A DNA stretch of 64,000 nucleotides. Source: JADLGF01 sp020849415 (GTDB lineage Bacteria > Chloroflexota > Chloroflexia > Thermomicrobiales > UBA6265). The notes below the pieces were generated by a model. That model saw only the letters and a program-made list of their open reading frames with translations. It was not told the DNA's origin and made no database searches. The stretch is taken from assembly GCA_033812595.1 (NCBI GenBank), contig JAPXTJ010000001.1, forward strand, positions 1 through 64,000, read 5' to 3'. Of this stretch, positions 35,030 to 44,122 are shown piece after piece (the first letter of the stretch is position 1; every line of letters starts with the position of its first letter). The position numbers and the translations under genes were made by a program.

Positions 35030-36628
35030 TTACTCGGCGGCCTTGAGGGTCCAGGTTTCAGATGCCTGGTAGTAGCGTCCACCGCCCGGAGCCGGTGTCC
35101 AGAAGAATTCACCTTCGCCGTTCACGCCGCCGAAGCGGGTGCTGATCCACATCGGGATCCAGTACAGCTCGGCGTTCATGACCGAACAGACCTGCTGGTA
35201 GGCGGCTTCACGCTCTTCCGCGGTGGTCGCGGTGCGGCCGGCCAGGAATCCGGCATCGATATCGGCGTTGGCGATATCGCTGCGGTTGATCACGTTCGGA
35301 TTCTGCGCGGGCGATTCGAAGTGCGTGGAGAGCACGTCCGGATCGGGGCCGTTGGCAGCGCCGGCGTAGACAATGTCGTAATCGCGGGCCTGGGCGCGGT
35401 CGTTGTAGGTGGTGACGTCGATCGCGGTGAAGGTCACCGTGATGCCGGCATCAGAGAGGAACTGCTGCACCGCGGTCAGGATGTCGGTGCTGAGCTGATC
35501 CTGGTAGTAGGTGAGGATTTCCACCTCACTGCCGTCCCAGCCGCCCTCTTCGAGCAGCGCCTTGGCCTGTTCGACGTTGTAGTCGTAGGCGTTGAGGCCA
35601 TCCGGCACGTATTGCGGCAGCGAGAAGAGGCACATCAACGGCTCCGCCGTTCCCTGGAAGAGCTGCTCGATGATCGTGTTCTTGTCGATCGCGTAGGCGA
35701 ACGCCTGACGGATCGCCACGTTCTGGAATCGCTCCTGATTCAGGTTGAAGGCGAAGTAGTTCGGCACCATCGACGGGCCGGCGTACTGCCGGATCGTGGC
35801 GTCATCACCGAGCGCGAGCGCTTCATCAGCGGTCAAGTAGGTGAACTGAATCTCGCCGTTGCGGAGCGCGATCACCGCCGAACCCGCTTCCGGGAAGTAG
35901 CGGTTGATCAGGCGATCGAGCTGCGGCCGGCCGCGCCAGTAATCCTCGTTCGCCACGAGTTCGACGTACTGGCCGGGCTCGTACTTGCTCCACTTGAAGG
36001 GACCGGTGCCGATCGGATTGGTCCGCCACCACTCGCCCTGAAGGAGATCAGCCGGCGCAATGTCGGCCAGCGCGTGCTGGGGAACCATGACCAGGAAGGT
36101 GAAGGCATCGAAGAGCGGCGCGTTCGGCGCCGCGAGCGTCAGGACGACGGTGAGGTCGTCCGGCGTATCGATCGCGGTCACGCCGTTGAACTTGGCGCCG
36201 ATGTAGCTGGCGCTGTCCGGGTGGTTGGCGAGTTCGATCGTGAACTTCACGTCGGCCGAGGTGAACGGCTCGCCATCGTGCCACAGCACGCCCTCGCGGA
36301 GGTGCAGGGTGACGGTGAGGCCATCCTCGGAAACTTCCCACGATTCAGCCAGCTCAGGCTGAATGCCGGTGAAGTCGATATCGTAGAGCATCAGCTTCGA
36401 GTAGTACTGTTCGAACCAGGTGAATCCGGCGCCGGCCGTGAACGGGTTGAAGCACTCGGGGCAGCCACCTGGTCCCTGATCGAACGCGCCGGTGAGCGTG
36501 CCGCCGGTCGGGGCATCCTGGGCGCGGGTCATGGTCGCAATCGGCGCCACCAGCATGGCCATCACCAGCATGGCGATCAGCACAAACCGGGGGGTGCGGC
36601 GCTGCGACGCGCGCGAAGCGTCCTGCAT
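35030..36628 (-). CDS. Family 5 ABC transporter solute-binding protein
   Basis: The 532-residue secreted or lipid-side binding protein has a signal peptide (RRTPRFVLIAMLVMAMLVAPIATMTRAQDA). It then shows SBP_bac_5 landmarks: ELAESWEVSEDGLTVTLHLREGVLWHDGEPFTSADVKFT, PIGTGPFKW, NVAIRQAFAYAIDKNTIIEQ. No lipobox Cys was seen. Start ATG 36628 is preceded by gaggaga; longer in-frame starts exist but lack similarity. Ligand class is peptide, sugar or opine-like; unknown. It is the first transporter gene downstream of the GntR regulator. Confidence 0.93.
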   Translation of the reverse strand: MQDASRASQRRTPRFVLIAMLVMAMLVAPIATMTRAQDAPTGGTLTGAFDQGPGGCPECFNPFTAGAGFTWFEQYYSKLMLYDIDFTGIQPELAESWEVSEDGLTVTLHLREGVLWHDGEPFTSADVKFTIELANHPDSASYIGAKFNGVTAIDTPDDLTVVLTLAAPNAPLFDAFTFLVMVPQHALADIAPADLLQGEWWRTNPIGTGPFKWSKYEPGQYVELVANEDYWRGRPQLDRLINRYFPEAGSAVIALRNGEIQFTYLTADEALALGDDATIRQYAGPSMVPNYFAFNLNQERFQNVAIRQAFAYAIDKNTIIEQLFQGTAEPLMCLFSLPQYVPDGLNAYDYNVEQAKALLEEGGWDGSEVEILTYYQDQLSTDILTAVQQFLSDAGITVTFTAIDVTTYNDRAQARDYDIVYAGAANGPDPDVLSTHFESPAQNPNVINRSDIANADIDAGFLAGRTATTAEEREAAYQQVCSVMNAELYWIPMWISTRFGGVNGEGEFFWTPAPGGGRYYQASETWTLKAAE

Positions 36629-36793
36629 GGTTTCTCTCCTCATGACGTTCAGCGAAGGTCGAGCATTCGATCGAGGTTCCGGATTGCTGCCCGGCAAGCT
36701 CCTTTCACCTGGCGCGGAGTTCAACTCCGCCTTGGTCTCCAAACGAATAAACCCATCTATCTCCCCAACATCCGGCTTGCGCCGAACGCCGGT

Positions 36794-37501
36794 TCAATCC
36801 TCCTTGATCCGGGAAAGAATCCCGTCGAAATGAACCGTCATCGCCCGCGCCGCCCGCTCCGGATCGCGCGCCGCCAGGGCGTCCACGATCTCCAGGTGTT
36901 CGGCGGCGGTGGTGGCCGGGCTGACCGGCGCGACATCGAACTCGTTGCGCGCCATCAACGAAAGCTCCCAGAAGGCTCCGACGAGCATCTCGAGCATCGC
37001 GTTCTCGACCGGCCGGTAGAGCAATACGTGAAAGCGCCGGTCCTCGTCGCGGAACTGCCTGCCTTCCGCCGCGACCTGATTCATCTCCTCAACCAGTGCA
37101 TAGAGCTCGGCGACGTGCGCGTCGTTCGTCTCCACCGCCACTTGTTGCACGTAGGCCCGTTCCAGAATCATCCGGATATCGAGGAACTCGGTGACGGTGC
37201 GCCGGTGCTCGCTCGCCTCCAGACGGATGCGAAACGCCAGACCATCGACAAAGGCATCGAACGAAAAACGTCCGACGAATGTGCCGGAACCCTGCCGGAC
37301 CTCGACCACCCCGAGCGCTTCGAGCGATTTCATCGCCTCGCGCAACGACGGCATCGAAATGCCCAGCGCGCGCGCCAGTTCCTGTTGGGAGGGCAGGGCA
37401 TCGCCCGGCTTGCTGCCGGTTTCGATGATGTACCGCTCGATGCGATGCTGGATCGTATCGTGCAGTGCTTCGCGTCGTGGTCGCAGTGCGGGCTGTACCA
37501 T
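36794..37501 (-). CDS. GntR family transcriptional regulator, FCD (FadR) subfamily
   Basis: The 235-residue repressor-type protein has an N-terminal winged helix (PGDALPSQQELARALGISMPSLREAMKSLEALGVVEVRQGSGTFV, about 32-77) and a C-terminal all-helical FCD ligand-binding domain. That domain shows RMILERAYVQQVA, DRRFHVLLYRPVENAML and EHLEIVDALAARD with conserved Asp/His metal-ligand positions. It lies upstream of the binding protein, permeases and aldolase genes on the same strand, and a perfect palindrome sits in its promoter. It probably controls the operon and itself. Confidence 0.93.
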   Translation of the reverse strand: MVQPALRPRREALHDTIQHRIERYIIETGSKPGDALPSQQELARALGISMPSLREAMKSLEALGVVEVRQGSGTFVGRFSFDAFVDGLAFRIRLEASEHRRTVTEFLDIRMILERAYVQQVAVETNDAHVAELYALVEEMNQVAAEGRQFRDEDRRFHVLLYRPVENAMLEMLVGAFWELSLMARNEFDVAPVSPATTAAEHLEIVDALAARDPERAARAMTVHFDGILSRIKED

Positions 37502-37556
37502 GAGCGCTCCCCACGGGCCGGAAACGAACTGGCCGACCGGAACCGTCCGGTCTTAA

Positions 37557-37600
37557 GAGGTCTGACCTCAAAAGAATACGTGCGTTCCGCTGCCGTGTAA
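37557..37600 (-). promoter_or_regulatory. GntR operon promoter with GGTCnGACC-type operator
   Basis: On the minus strand gtgtaa complement ttacac (37600-37595) and tattct (37578-37573) form -35 and -10 boxes with 16-base spacing. Directly downstream lies the perfect palindrome gaggtctgacctc (37557-37569). Many FCD-type GntR proteins bind sites of the form xxGTCnGACxx, so autoregulation by the gene starting at 37501 is likely. Confidence 0.65.
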
Positions 37601-37648
37601 AGTCATCCAACGAATCGTGACGGGAATTTACGCCATAGTATCGCGCAT

Positions 37649-38524
37649 TCAGGCGCCGGCGCGAACCGCCGCCAATGCGTCGGCCAGGAGCGATGTCATC
37701 GCCGGATCGACCACCGCGATGATGCCGTGACTGATGGCCACCTCATCCTTGTTGTAGGTGATGGTGCGGCCGAGTTCATCGGTGAAGCGACCGCCCGCCT
37801 CGTGCAGGATCAGATCGGGCGCCGCGAGGTCCCACTCGCCACCGACCGTCGCGCCGTTCGGACCCCGCCCGATGCCGAGGAACGCCTCGTACTCGGGACC
37901 ACCGGTTTCCGGATACCAGGCGCGCGGGTGAAACGGCCGCGGAGCCGCCGGCGGCACGAAGCCGACCCGATCCGCCACCGCCAACACGGTCGGCCAATCC
38001 TGCTGCAGGGTCATGTAGCGGTTGGTGCACATCCGGGGTGTCGCTTCCGCTCCGATCGCAGGCACGCGCAGCGGTTTGCGCCCCTCACCGGTGTCGATCC
38101 AGGCGCCCTGACCGGCGATGGCGCTGAGCACGGTGCCGCTCGGGGGGTGGGCCGTCGCTGCCACCACCGGCCGGCCGGCCACGATCAGCGCCAGAAAGAC
38201 ATCGAACGCCCCGGTGCGATCGATGAACTGCTGGGTGCCGTCGAGCGGATCGGCCAGCCAGAGGCGCGGTGCGCCGATACGGCGGGCATCGTCCTCGACT
38301 TCCTCGGTCAGGATCGCGTCGTCCGGAAAGGCGGCCGTCAGGTGCTCGCGGAGCACGTGATCCGAGGCGAGATCAGCGTCGGTCACCGGCGAGTCATCGG
38401 ATTTGGTGTAGACGTCTGCGTTCATCGCGTCGTAGTAGACGCGAATGGTTCGGGCGGCTTCCGTCACCGCCGCGACCGCCACCGTGTACTCGCGACTCCA
38501 GTCATTCCCGCTCGCTGCGCTCAT
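37649..38524 (-). CDS. Inositol monophosphatase/CysQ family phosphatase (paralogue 2)
   Basis: The 291-residue protein has ILTEEVEDD, WLADPLDGTQQFIDRTGAFD and GGEWDLAAPDLILHEAGG, the metal-site motifs of the family. It closely resembles paralogue 1 at 20911-21768, sharing SPVTDADLASD and DGTQQFIDRTG, so the two arose by duplication. The start ATG 38524 (MSAASGNDWSREY) is preferred to 38551. It is divergent from the aminotransferase gene with about 90 bases between them. Confidence 0.87.
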   Translation of the reverse strand: MSAASGNDWSREYTVAVAAVTEAARTIRVYYDAMNADVYTKSDDSPVTDADLASDHVLREHLTAAFPDDAILTEEVEDDARRIGAPRLWLADPLDGTQQFIDRTGAFDVFLALIVAGRPVVAATAHPPSGTVLSAIAGQGAWIDTGEGRKPLRVPAIGAEATPRMCTNRYMTLQQDWPTVLAVADRVGFVPPAAPRPFHPRAWYPETGGPEYEAFLGIGRGPNGATVGGEWDLAAPDLILHEAGGRFTDELGRTITYNKDEVAISHGIIAVVDPAMTSLLADALAAVRAGA

Positions 38525-38615
38525 TCCGTCCCATCTCCGCTTCCCATACAATCAGGCCACACAATCCAGATTCGCACGCCCGCTCCCGCGGGAGCAAGAC
38601 CAGGAGCTGATAACG

Positions 38616-39950
38616 ATGGCCACGGTCACCAATCGCACCGACGCCTATCGCTCGTCCGATTCGCAGGCGGCGCACCTCTATGAGCGCGCCCGCCGGGTGA
38701 TGCCGGGCGGCAACACCCGCACCACGCTCTACCAGGCGCCCTTTCCACCGTACGCCGTGGAGGGGAAGGGGCAATACATCATCGATGCCGACGGCGAATC
38801 GCGCCTCGACTTCCTGAACAACTACACCTCGCTGATGCACGGCCACGCCGATCCTGACATGATCGCGGCGGTTTCGGCCCAACTCGCCCGCGGCACCGCT
38901 TTCGCCATGCCGACGCGTGAAGAGATCGAGCTGGCGGAACTGCTGGTGAGCCGGATCGCGTCGGTCGATCAGGTCCGCTTCACCAACTCCGGTTCGGAGT
39001 CGGTGATGATGGCGATCAAGGCGGCCCGCGCGTTCACCGGCCGGCCGAAGGTGATCTCCTTCGAGGGGAGCTACCACGGGTCGTACGACGCGGCGGAGGC
39101 ATCGCTGCCGCCCCACTCGAACGCGCTCGAAGCGCCGCCGCAACCGTTCGAGTACTCGGTCGGCACGCCGCGCGGCGTGCTCGATAACACGATCGTGCTG
39201 CCATTCAATGATTCAGCCGCGTTCGAGGCCGCCTTCGCCGCCAATCGGGATTCAATCGCGGCGGTGCTGATCGATCCGATGCCGCTCCGGATCGGCATGA
39301 TCCGGGCGAATCAGGATTTCATCGAACTGATCCGGGAACGAACCGCCGCGGCCGGGGTGGTGCTGATCTTCGATGAGGTCGTCAACCTGCGCGTCGCCTA
39401 TGGTGGCATTCAATCGCTTTACGGCGTCGAGCCCGATCTCACCACGATGGCGAAGATCATCGGCGGCGGTTTTGCCGGCGGGGCGGTCGGTGGTTCCGAG
39501 ACGGTGATGTCGGTCTTCGATCCGACCCTTGGTCATCTCAAGGCGCCCCACGGCGGCACCTTCAACGCCAACCCGGTCACGATGACAGCGGGCAAGGTGG
39601 CAATGGAAAAGCTGACGCCCGAGGAGTTCGCCAGACTCGATCGGCTCGGCGAATCGATCCGCGCCGGCATCGGTGAAACGCTGGCGCGGCACGGCGTGGA
39701 CGGTCAGGTGACCGGGGCCGGCTCCCTCTTCTACATCCACCTGCACGACCGGCCGCTGACCGACTATCGCAGCTCGATCACGAACAAGGCGGAACAAGCC
39801 TTCGCCACACGTTTACACCGCGCCATGATGGCCAACGGCGTTTTCATGTCCACCAGCATCTGCGGCTGCCTCAGCACGCCGATGGGGGAGGGCGACATCG
39901 ACGCCTTCACGACCGCCCTGGGCCTCGCCATCGAAGAAGCCCGGGCCTAA
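38616..39950 (+). CDS. Class III aminotransferase, glutamate-1-semialdehyde aminomutase-like
   Basis: The 444-residue PLP enzyme has RVMPGGNTRTTLYQ at the start, FTNSGSESVMMAIKAARAFTGR, YHGSYD, LIFDEVVNLRVAYGGIQ and TTMAKIIGGGFAGGAVGG with the PLP Lys. It resembles HemL, but no tetrapyrrole gene is nearby, so it is more likely a HemL-like aminotransferase or mutase of other function. ATG follows caggag. Confidence 0.88.
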   Translation: MATVTNRTDAYRSSDSQAAHLYERARRVMPGGNTRTTLYQAPFPPYAVEGKGQYIIDADGESRLDFLNNYTSLMHGHADPDMIAAVSAQLARGTAFAMPTREEIELAELLVSRIASVDQVRFTNSGSESVMMAIKAARAFTGRPKVISFEGSYHGSYDAAEASLPPHSNALEAPPQPFEYSVGTPRGVLDNTIVLPFNDSAAFEAAFAANRDSIAAVLIDPMPLRIGMIRANQDFIELIRERTAAAGVVLIFDEVVNLRVAYGGIQSLYGVEPDLTTMAKIIGGGFAGGAVGGSETVMSVFDPTLGHLKAPHGGTFNANPVTMTAGKVAMEKLTPEEFARLDRLGESIRAGIGETLARHGVDGQVTGAGSLFYIHLHDRPLTDYRSSITNKAEQAFATRLHRAMMANGVFMSTSICGCLSTPMGEGDIDAFTTALGLAIEEARA

Positions 39951-40013
39951 GTCAAGTCAAAGTGCCAGAGCGGATTGTTTCGAGAGTTCAACTCTGAATA
40001 TCCCTTGAGACTC

Positions 40014-40949
40014 TCACTCGGTTTGGTATTGCCCTTTGGTCTCCGCTGCGAGTTGCAGGGGTTGTTGCAGTACGCGGGGAGCAGGACCCCTGTCCCGTGA
40101 CAGCGCCAGATGATCAGGCAAAATGAGCGATTCATGCAGGCCATTCGGATATTCGAAGGCGAGGGAATCTGCATCGAACCGAGCGTTTGACGCATGGATG
40201 ATTCGGTGATGATTCGGACAAAGAACAACGATGTTGGAACTCACGTCAGGACCACCGTCACCAAGTCGGTGGATGTGATGGGCCTCAGCATAGTCAAGGT
40301 CGAACATGTCGCGAAACTCATGTCCGCACACTTGACAGCGATGTGAGTAGTAGGATTTTAAGCTTTCGCCCAGCATTGGATTTCTCTCATATCGTGTCGT
40401 TATGACTTGATGGGGCGGCCTTGGATCTAGGAGCTCCAAGCGATCGTGATTGAAGATTGCTCCAAGCGCGCGCTCCTTCCCAAATATTTCCGCGATCATG
40501 CGGGTCGGTGTACGTTGAAGTTGTGGGTTGGGCTTCGACGCTAAAGCCCAGAGAACATGGGGAAGTATCATTTGTTCATCCACCGAGTCAATGTACCGCG
40601 GGTTATCTTGACCACCATAGTCCCGCGAGAGCCGCAACTGTTCGAGACTGAACGGTATAGTCGGCACCGATGCCGACCCGCGCACGATCCAATCCCATTT
40701 TCTGCCTTCATTTGGCCAATAGTGTTGGCTTAGGGTGCCATCATAATCACGTTCAATCTCGTCGAACACAATCGCGTAGTTGATCCGCGCGTCTAGCAAA
40801 CCTAAGCGCATGGCATCACTCTTCACCAGCTGCAATAACAGAAGTTCGCCGGGTTCAAGTGGTGGCGATTGCGGCCTATTGCGCAGCGCAAACAGCGAGC
40901 GCTGTATGCACATATCAATCTGCGCCTCGCGTACGTTGAGCCGTCGCAT
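40014..40949 (-). CDS. HNH endonuclease (McrA-like), probably acquired
   Basis: The 311-residue protein has a C-terminal HNH nuclease: CQVCGHEF (first zinc Cys pair), AEAHHIHRLGDGG (catalytic His), SSNIVVLCPNHHRIIH (Asn, second Cys-x2-His). The N-terminal ~190 residues are unassigned and may recognise DNA. The gene and its 5' flank are visibly poorer in G+C than all neighbours, and codon use differs, suggesting recent transfer. No methyltransferase lies beside it, so a type IV (modified-DNA) or homing-type role is possible. Confidence 0.82.
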   Translation of the reverse strand: MRRLNVREAQIDMCIQRSLFALRNRPQSPPLEPGELLLLQLVKSDAMRLGLLDARINYAIVFDEIERDYDGTLSQHYWPNEGRKWDWIVRGSASVPTIPFSLEQLRLSRDYGGQDNPRYIDSVDEQMILPHVLWALASKPNPQLQRTPTRMIAEIFGKERALGAIFNHDRLELLDPRPPHQVITTRYERNPMLGESLKSYYSHRCQVCGHEFRDMFDLDYAEAHHIHRLGDGGPDVSSNIVVLCPNHHRIIHASNARFDADSLAFEYPNGLHESLILPDHLALSRDRGPAPRVLQQPLQLAAETKGQYQTE

Positions 40950-41060
40950 GACTTCGAGACCTACCGCTTTCCGTGAAGCGCCTTCATCCCATCATACATG
41001 CTACTAAAGGCGATCCTGCAAAGCGTAAGTTCGTAGATAGTTGCTACGACAACGTCGAGC

Positions 41061-41573
41061 CTATCGCCTATCGATTGTCACCCCGACTTCCGCCAGCAAC
41101 CCATCCCAGTCCAGAGCACGGGTGTACATGCCGAGGGAGCCATCGGCGTTGCGAGGCCAGTCTTCCGGGGCGCGGTCCCAGGCGAGTTCGATGCCGTTAC
41201 CGTCCGGATCGGCGAGGTAGATCGCTTCGTGCGTGCCGTGATCCGACGCGCCGCCAATCGGGTACTGCAGTTCCATCAATCGCACGATGGCGCGGGCCAA
41301 ATCCTTCCGTTCCGGGTAGTTGAAGGCGGTGTGGTACAGACCGGTCGAACCGCGCGGCGGCGGCGATCCGCCCTTGCTCTCCCAGGTGTTGAGCCCGATG
41401 TGATGGTGATAGCCGCCGGCCGAAAGAAAGGCCGCCTGATCGCCGTACATCGCGACCACCTCGAAGCCGAGGTAGTCGCGATAGAAGGCAACCGCGCGAT
41501 CGAGATCGGCGACCTTCAGATGAACGTGTCCGATCCGGGTGCCGGCCGGGGCAGTGAAATCCTGCGTTGACAT
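41061..41573 (-). CDS. VOC family dioxygenase-like protein
   Basis: The 170-residue protein has a complete metal triad for an extradiol-type VOC enzyme: IGHVHLKVADLDRAVAFY (His), HHHIGLNTW (His) and DPDGNGIELAWDR (Glu). It resembles catechol-2,3-dioxygenase-like CatE/YfiE proteins. Start ATG 41573 follows cggagaa. It lies beside sugar and aromatic-type catabolic genes but on its own transcript. Confidence 0.85.
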   Translation of the reverse strand: MSTQDFTAPAGTRIGHVHLKVADLDRAVAFYRDYLGFEVVAMYGDQAAFLSAGGYHHHIGLNTWESKGGSPPPRGSTGLYHTAFNYPERKDLARAIVRLMELQYPIGGASDHGTHEAIYLADPDGNGIELAWDRAPEDWPRNADGSLGMYTRALDWDGLLAEVGVTIDRR

Positions 41574-41671
41574 CATTTCTCCGCGACCGGCCATGGGAGC
41601 ATCCCGTCAAGAAGCGCCGGTCGTTCCATTACCCCAGAGCTTACCAAATGTAAGCGACGTCGGCAACCCGG

Positions 41672-42838
41672 CTACACCGAGACCGGCGTTTCCCACGCTC
41701 CGCTGGCCGAGCTGCGCTCCACCGCGTCGAGCACCGCCTGACAGCGGTAGCCGTCCGCAAAACTCGGCGCCGGATTGACGCCCGTCCTGATCCCTTCGAG
41801 GAGGTCCCTGATCACGTGCGCGAAGGTGTGCTCCCAACCGATGATGTGCCCGCCCGGCCACCAGGCGCCGACGTAGGGATGCGGACCATCGGTCACGAGA
41901 ATTTTGCGGAAGCCCTGAACGTCGCCCGGATCGTCGACGAAATAGACCTCGAGTTCGTTCAAACGCTCCAGGTCGAAGACGATCGTCCCCTTTGAACCGT
42001 TGATCTCGAACTGGTTGTGATTGCGCCGGCCCGGCGCCAACCGTGTCACTTCGAAAGTACCGGTCGCGCCGCCGGCGAATTTTGCCAGGAAGTGCGCGGA
42101 GTCATCGACCGTCACCTCGCCGTACTCGGTGCCGCTGGTCGCTTCGAGACCGGCCCCGCCGCCGCTCGTCACCTCGACCGGCCGCTGCTTGATGAAGGTG
42201 CTGAGCGAGCCGGTAACGCTGACGATTTCATCGCCGAGCAGGTAGCGGCTGAGATCGACGATGTGCGCCGCGATGTCGCCGAGCGCGCCCGACCCTGCCA
42301 GCTCTTTCTTGAGCCGCCAAACGAGCGGGAAGGAGGGATCGAGAATCCAGTCCTGCAGGTAAACCGCCCGGAAATGGCGAATCTCGCCGATCCGGCCTTC
42401 CTCGATCAGCTTCCGCGCCAGCACAACCGCCGGCACCCGCCGGTAGTTGAAGTTGATCATATTGACCACGCCCGCCACCTGGGCTGCGGTCATCATCACC
42501 CGCGCCTGTTCGAGCGAATTCGCCAGCGGCTTCTCGCAGAGCACGTGCTTACCGGCGGCGATCGCCGCCATTACCACGTCGTAGTGCGAATCGCCCGGCG
42601 TCGAAACATCGATCAGGCCGATGTCTTTCCGTTCGATCAAACGGCGGTAATCGGTTTCGTACCCTTCCCAGCCGAGTTGCTCCGCGGCGTGGCTGACCGC
42701 GGCCTCGTTCCGGCCGGCGATCGCCACCATGCGCGGCTTCGGATCGACATCGAAAAAGTGGCTGACCTGCCGGTAGCCGTTCGAGTGGGCGCGTCCCATG
42801 AACTTGTACCCGACGAGCCCGATCCCGATCTCACCCAT
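41672..42838 (-). CDS. Gfo/Idh/MocA family oxidoreductase
   Basis: The 388-residue NAD(P)-dependent sugar dehydrogenase has the Rossmann start IGIGLVGYKFMGRAHSNGY, the EKPLANS motif with catalytic Lys, and GSGALGDIAAHIVDLSRYLLGD with the conserved Asp-His of the second domain. Such enzymes oxidise inositol, glucose or related sugars. The ATG follows aaggag. It lies downstream of a TIM-barrel isomerase gene on the same strand, a common pair in inositol or sugar catabolism, although a repeat element sits between them. Confidence 0.92.
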   Translation of the reverse strand: MGEIGIGLVGYKFMGRAHSNGYRQVSHFFDVDPKPRMVAIAGRNEAAVSHAAEQLGWEGYETDYRRLIERKDIGLIDVSTPGDSHYDVVMAAIAAGKHVLCEKPLANSLEQARVMMTAAQVAGVVNMINFNYRRVPAVVLARKLIEEGRIGEIRHFRAVYLQDWILDPSFPLVWRLKKELAGSGALGDIAAHIVDLSRYLLGDEIVSVTGSLSTFIKQRPVEVTSGGGAGLEATSGTEYGEVTVDDSAHFLAKFAGGATGTFEVTRLAPGRRNHNQFEINGSKGTIVFDLERLNELEVYFVDDPGDVQGFRKILVTDGPHPYVGAWWPGGHIIGWEHTFAHVIRDLLEGIRTGVNPAPSFADGYRCQAVLDAVERSSASGAWETPVSV

Positions 42839-42892
42839 TGCCAAACTCCTTCACTGTCCGCGTTGGTTCTCCAAGTATGCCGTCAGGTTTCC

Positions 42893-43003
42893 CGCCGCCA
42901 CGAACGGAGTGATGAATTCGACGCGAAGCGGCACTGCGATTGCGAACGGTGCCCAGTTGGAAGGCCGCTCCGCGTCGGACCCTTCGCTTCACTCAGGGTG
43001 ACG
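42893..43003. repeat. Inverted-repeat element, family C, copy 1
   Basis: The left end gaacggagtgatgaattcgacg continuing to cgaagcggc is an imperfect reverse complement of the right end gccgctccgcgtcgg continuing to cactcagggtgac. A 28-base stretch of the left arm recurs at 46281-46308 with two differences. It lies between the isomerase and oxidoreductase genes and has no ORF. Confidence 0.55.
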
Positions 43004-43018
43004 ATGCCGGTATGGGCG

Positions 43019-43981
43019 CTATGCCCACCAGCTCTCGGTGCGGTCCTCGGTAAACACGGAATCCTTCAGGAAACTGACCGCCCGGGTGAAGCCCTCGTTG
43101 ATGCTCAGGATCGAATCCTCATGCTCGATCGAGAGAGCGCCGTCGTAGCCGGCCAGCCGCAATTCGGAAATCAACGCCCGCCAGAACTCCTGACCGTGGC
43201 CATACCCGACAGTGCGAAAGATCCAGCTTCGTTCCTTTTCGAGGTTGAGCTTCTTCGTATCGAGTACGCCGTTGCGGGCGATGTTCGGTTGGTCGAGCCA
43301 CGTGTCCTTCATATGCACGTGGTAGATCATGTCGCCGAGTTCGCGAACGCAGACGAGCGGGTCCATTCCCTGCCAGAAGAGGTGGGACGGATCGAAGTTG
43401 AGGCCGACCGCCTCGCCGGCGATTTCACGCAGGCGCATGAACGACTCGGTGTGGTAAGCGAGAAAGCCGGGGTGAAGTTCGATGGCGATTCGGACCCCCT
43501 TCCCGGCGGCGTGATCGCCCATCTCGCTCCAGTACGGCGCCGCCACCTCGTTCCATTGCCATTCGAGGATTTCCTGGTAATCGGGCGGCCACGAGCAGGT
43601 CACCCAGTTCGGTTTGGTGGCGGTGGGGCCATCGCCCGGACAACCGGAGAAGTTGTTGACCGTCGACACCCCGAGCCGCGCCGCCAGCTCGATCGTTTCG
43701 CGGAAGTTCCGATCGTCGGTGGCGGCGTGTTCGGGATCGGGGTGGAGCACATTGCTGTGACATGAGAGCGCGCTGATCTCGATGTCACGATCGGCGAAGG
43801 CGCGCCGGAACGCTTCGAGCGCCGCGTCATCGGCGAGCAACGCCGCCGGATCGCAGTGCGCCTTGCCGGGATAGCGGCCGCACCCGATCTCGACCGCGTC
43901 GCACCCCGCGTTCTTGATGTAATCGAGCGCCTCATCCAGCGGTTTCTTGGCGAAGAGGACCGCAAACACACCGATCTTCAT
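43019..43981 (-). CDS. Sugar phosphate isomerase/epimerase (TIM barrel)
   Basis: The 320-residue protein has the AP-endonuclease-2-like fold: MKIGVFAVLFAKKPLDEALDYI, CDAVEIGCG, VRIAIELHPGF (Glu ligand), NFDPSHLFWQGMD, YHVHMKDT and LSIEHEDS (Glu). It resembles IolE/IolI-type isomerases. ATG 43981 follows gggagg. It is upstream of the Gfo/Idh/MocA gene and divergent from the first SDR gene. Confidence 0.9.
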   Translation of the reverse strand: MKIGVFAVLFAKKPLDEALDYIKNAGCDAVEIGCGRYPGKAHCDPAALLADDAALEAFRRAFADRDIEISALSCHSNVLHPDPEHAATDDRNFRETIELAARLGVSTVNNFSGCPGDGPTATKPNWVTCSWPPDYQEILEWQWNEVAAPYWSEMGDHAAGKGVRIAIELHPGFLAYHTESFMRLREIAGEAVGLNFDPSHLFWQGMDPLVCVRELGDMIYHVHMKDTWLDQPNIARNGVLDTKKLNLEKERSWIFRTVGYGHGQEFWRALISELRLAGYDGALSIEHEDSILSINEGFTRAVSFLKDSVFTEDRTESWWA

Positions 43982-44122
43982 CCCTGCACCTCCCTGAATC
44001 GCCGTTCCGGTTGCGTTCGTATGCAAAGAGTAGCTGAGTCGTTGGCGATCAGTCGCGTGATCGGGCGAATTCGGGTACAAACGGACGCAATTCGCGATCT
44101 CGTACCAAGGAGTTTCCCACCG

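Noticed and set aside
35321..37600. 759-codon plus-strand frame
   Set aside because: Antisense to the binding protein and GntR regulator genes, which have clear motifs.
38616..39950. Calling the class III aminotransferase hemL
   Set aside because: Only general HemL-like motifs, and no tetrapyrrole genes nearby.
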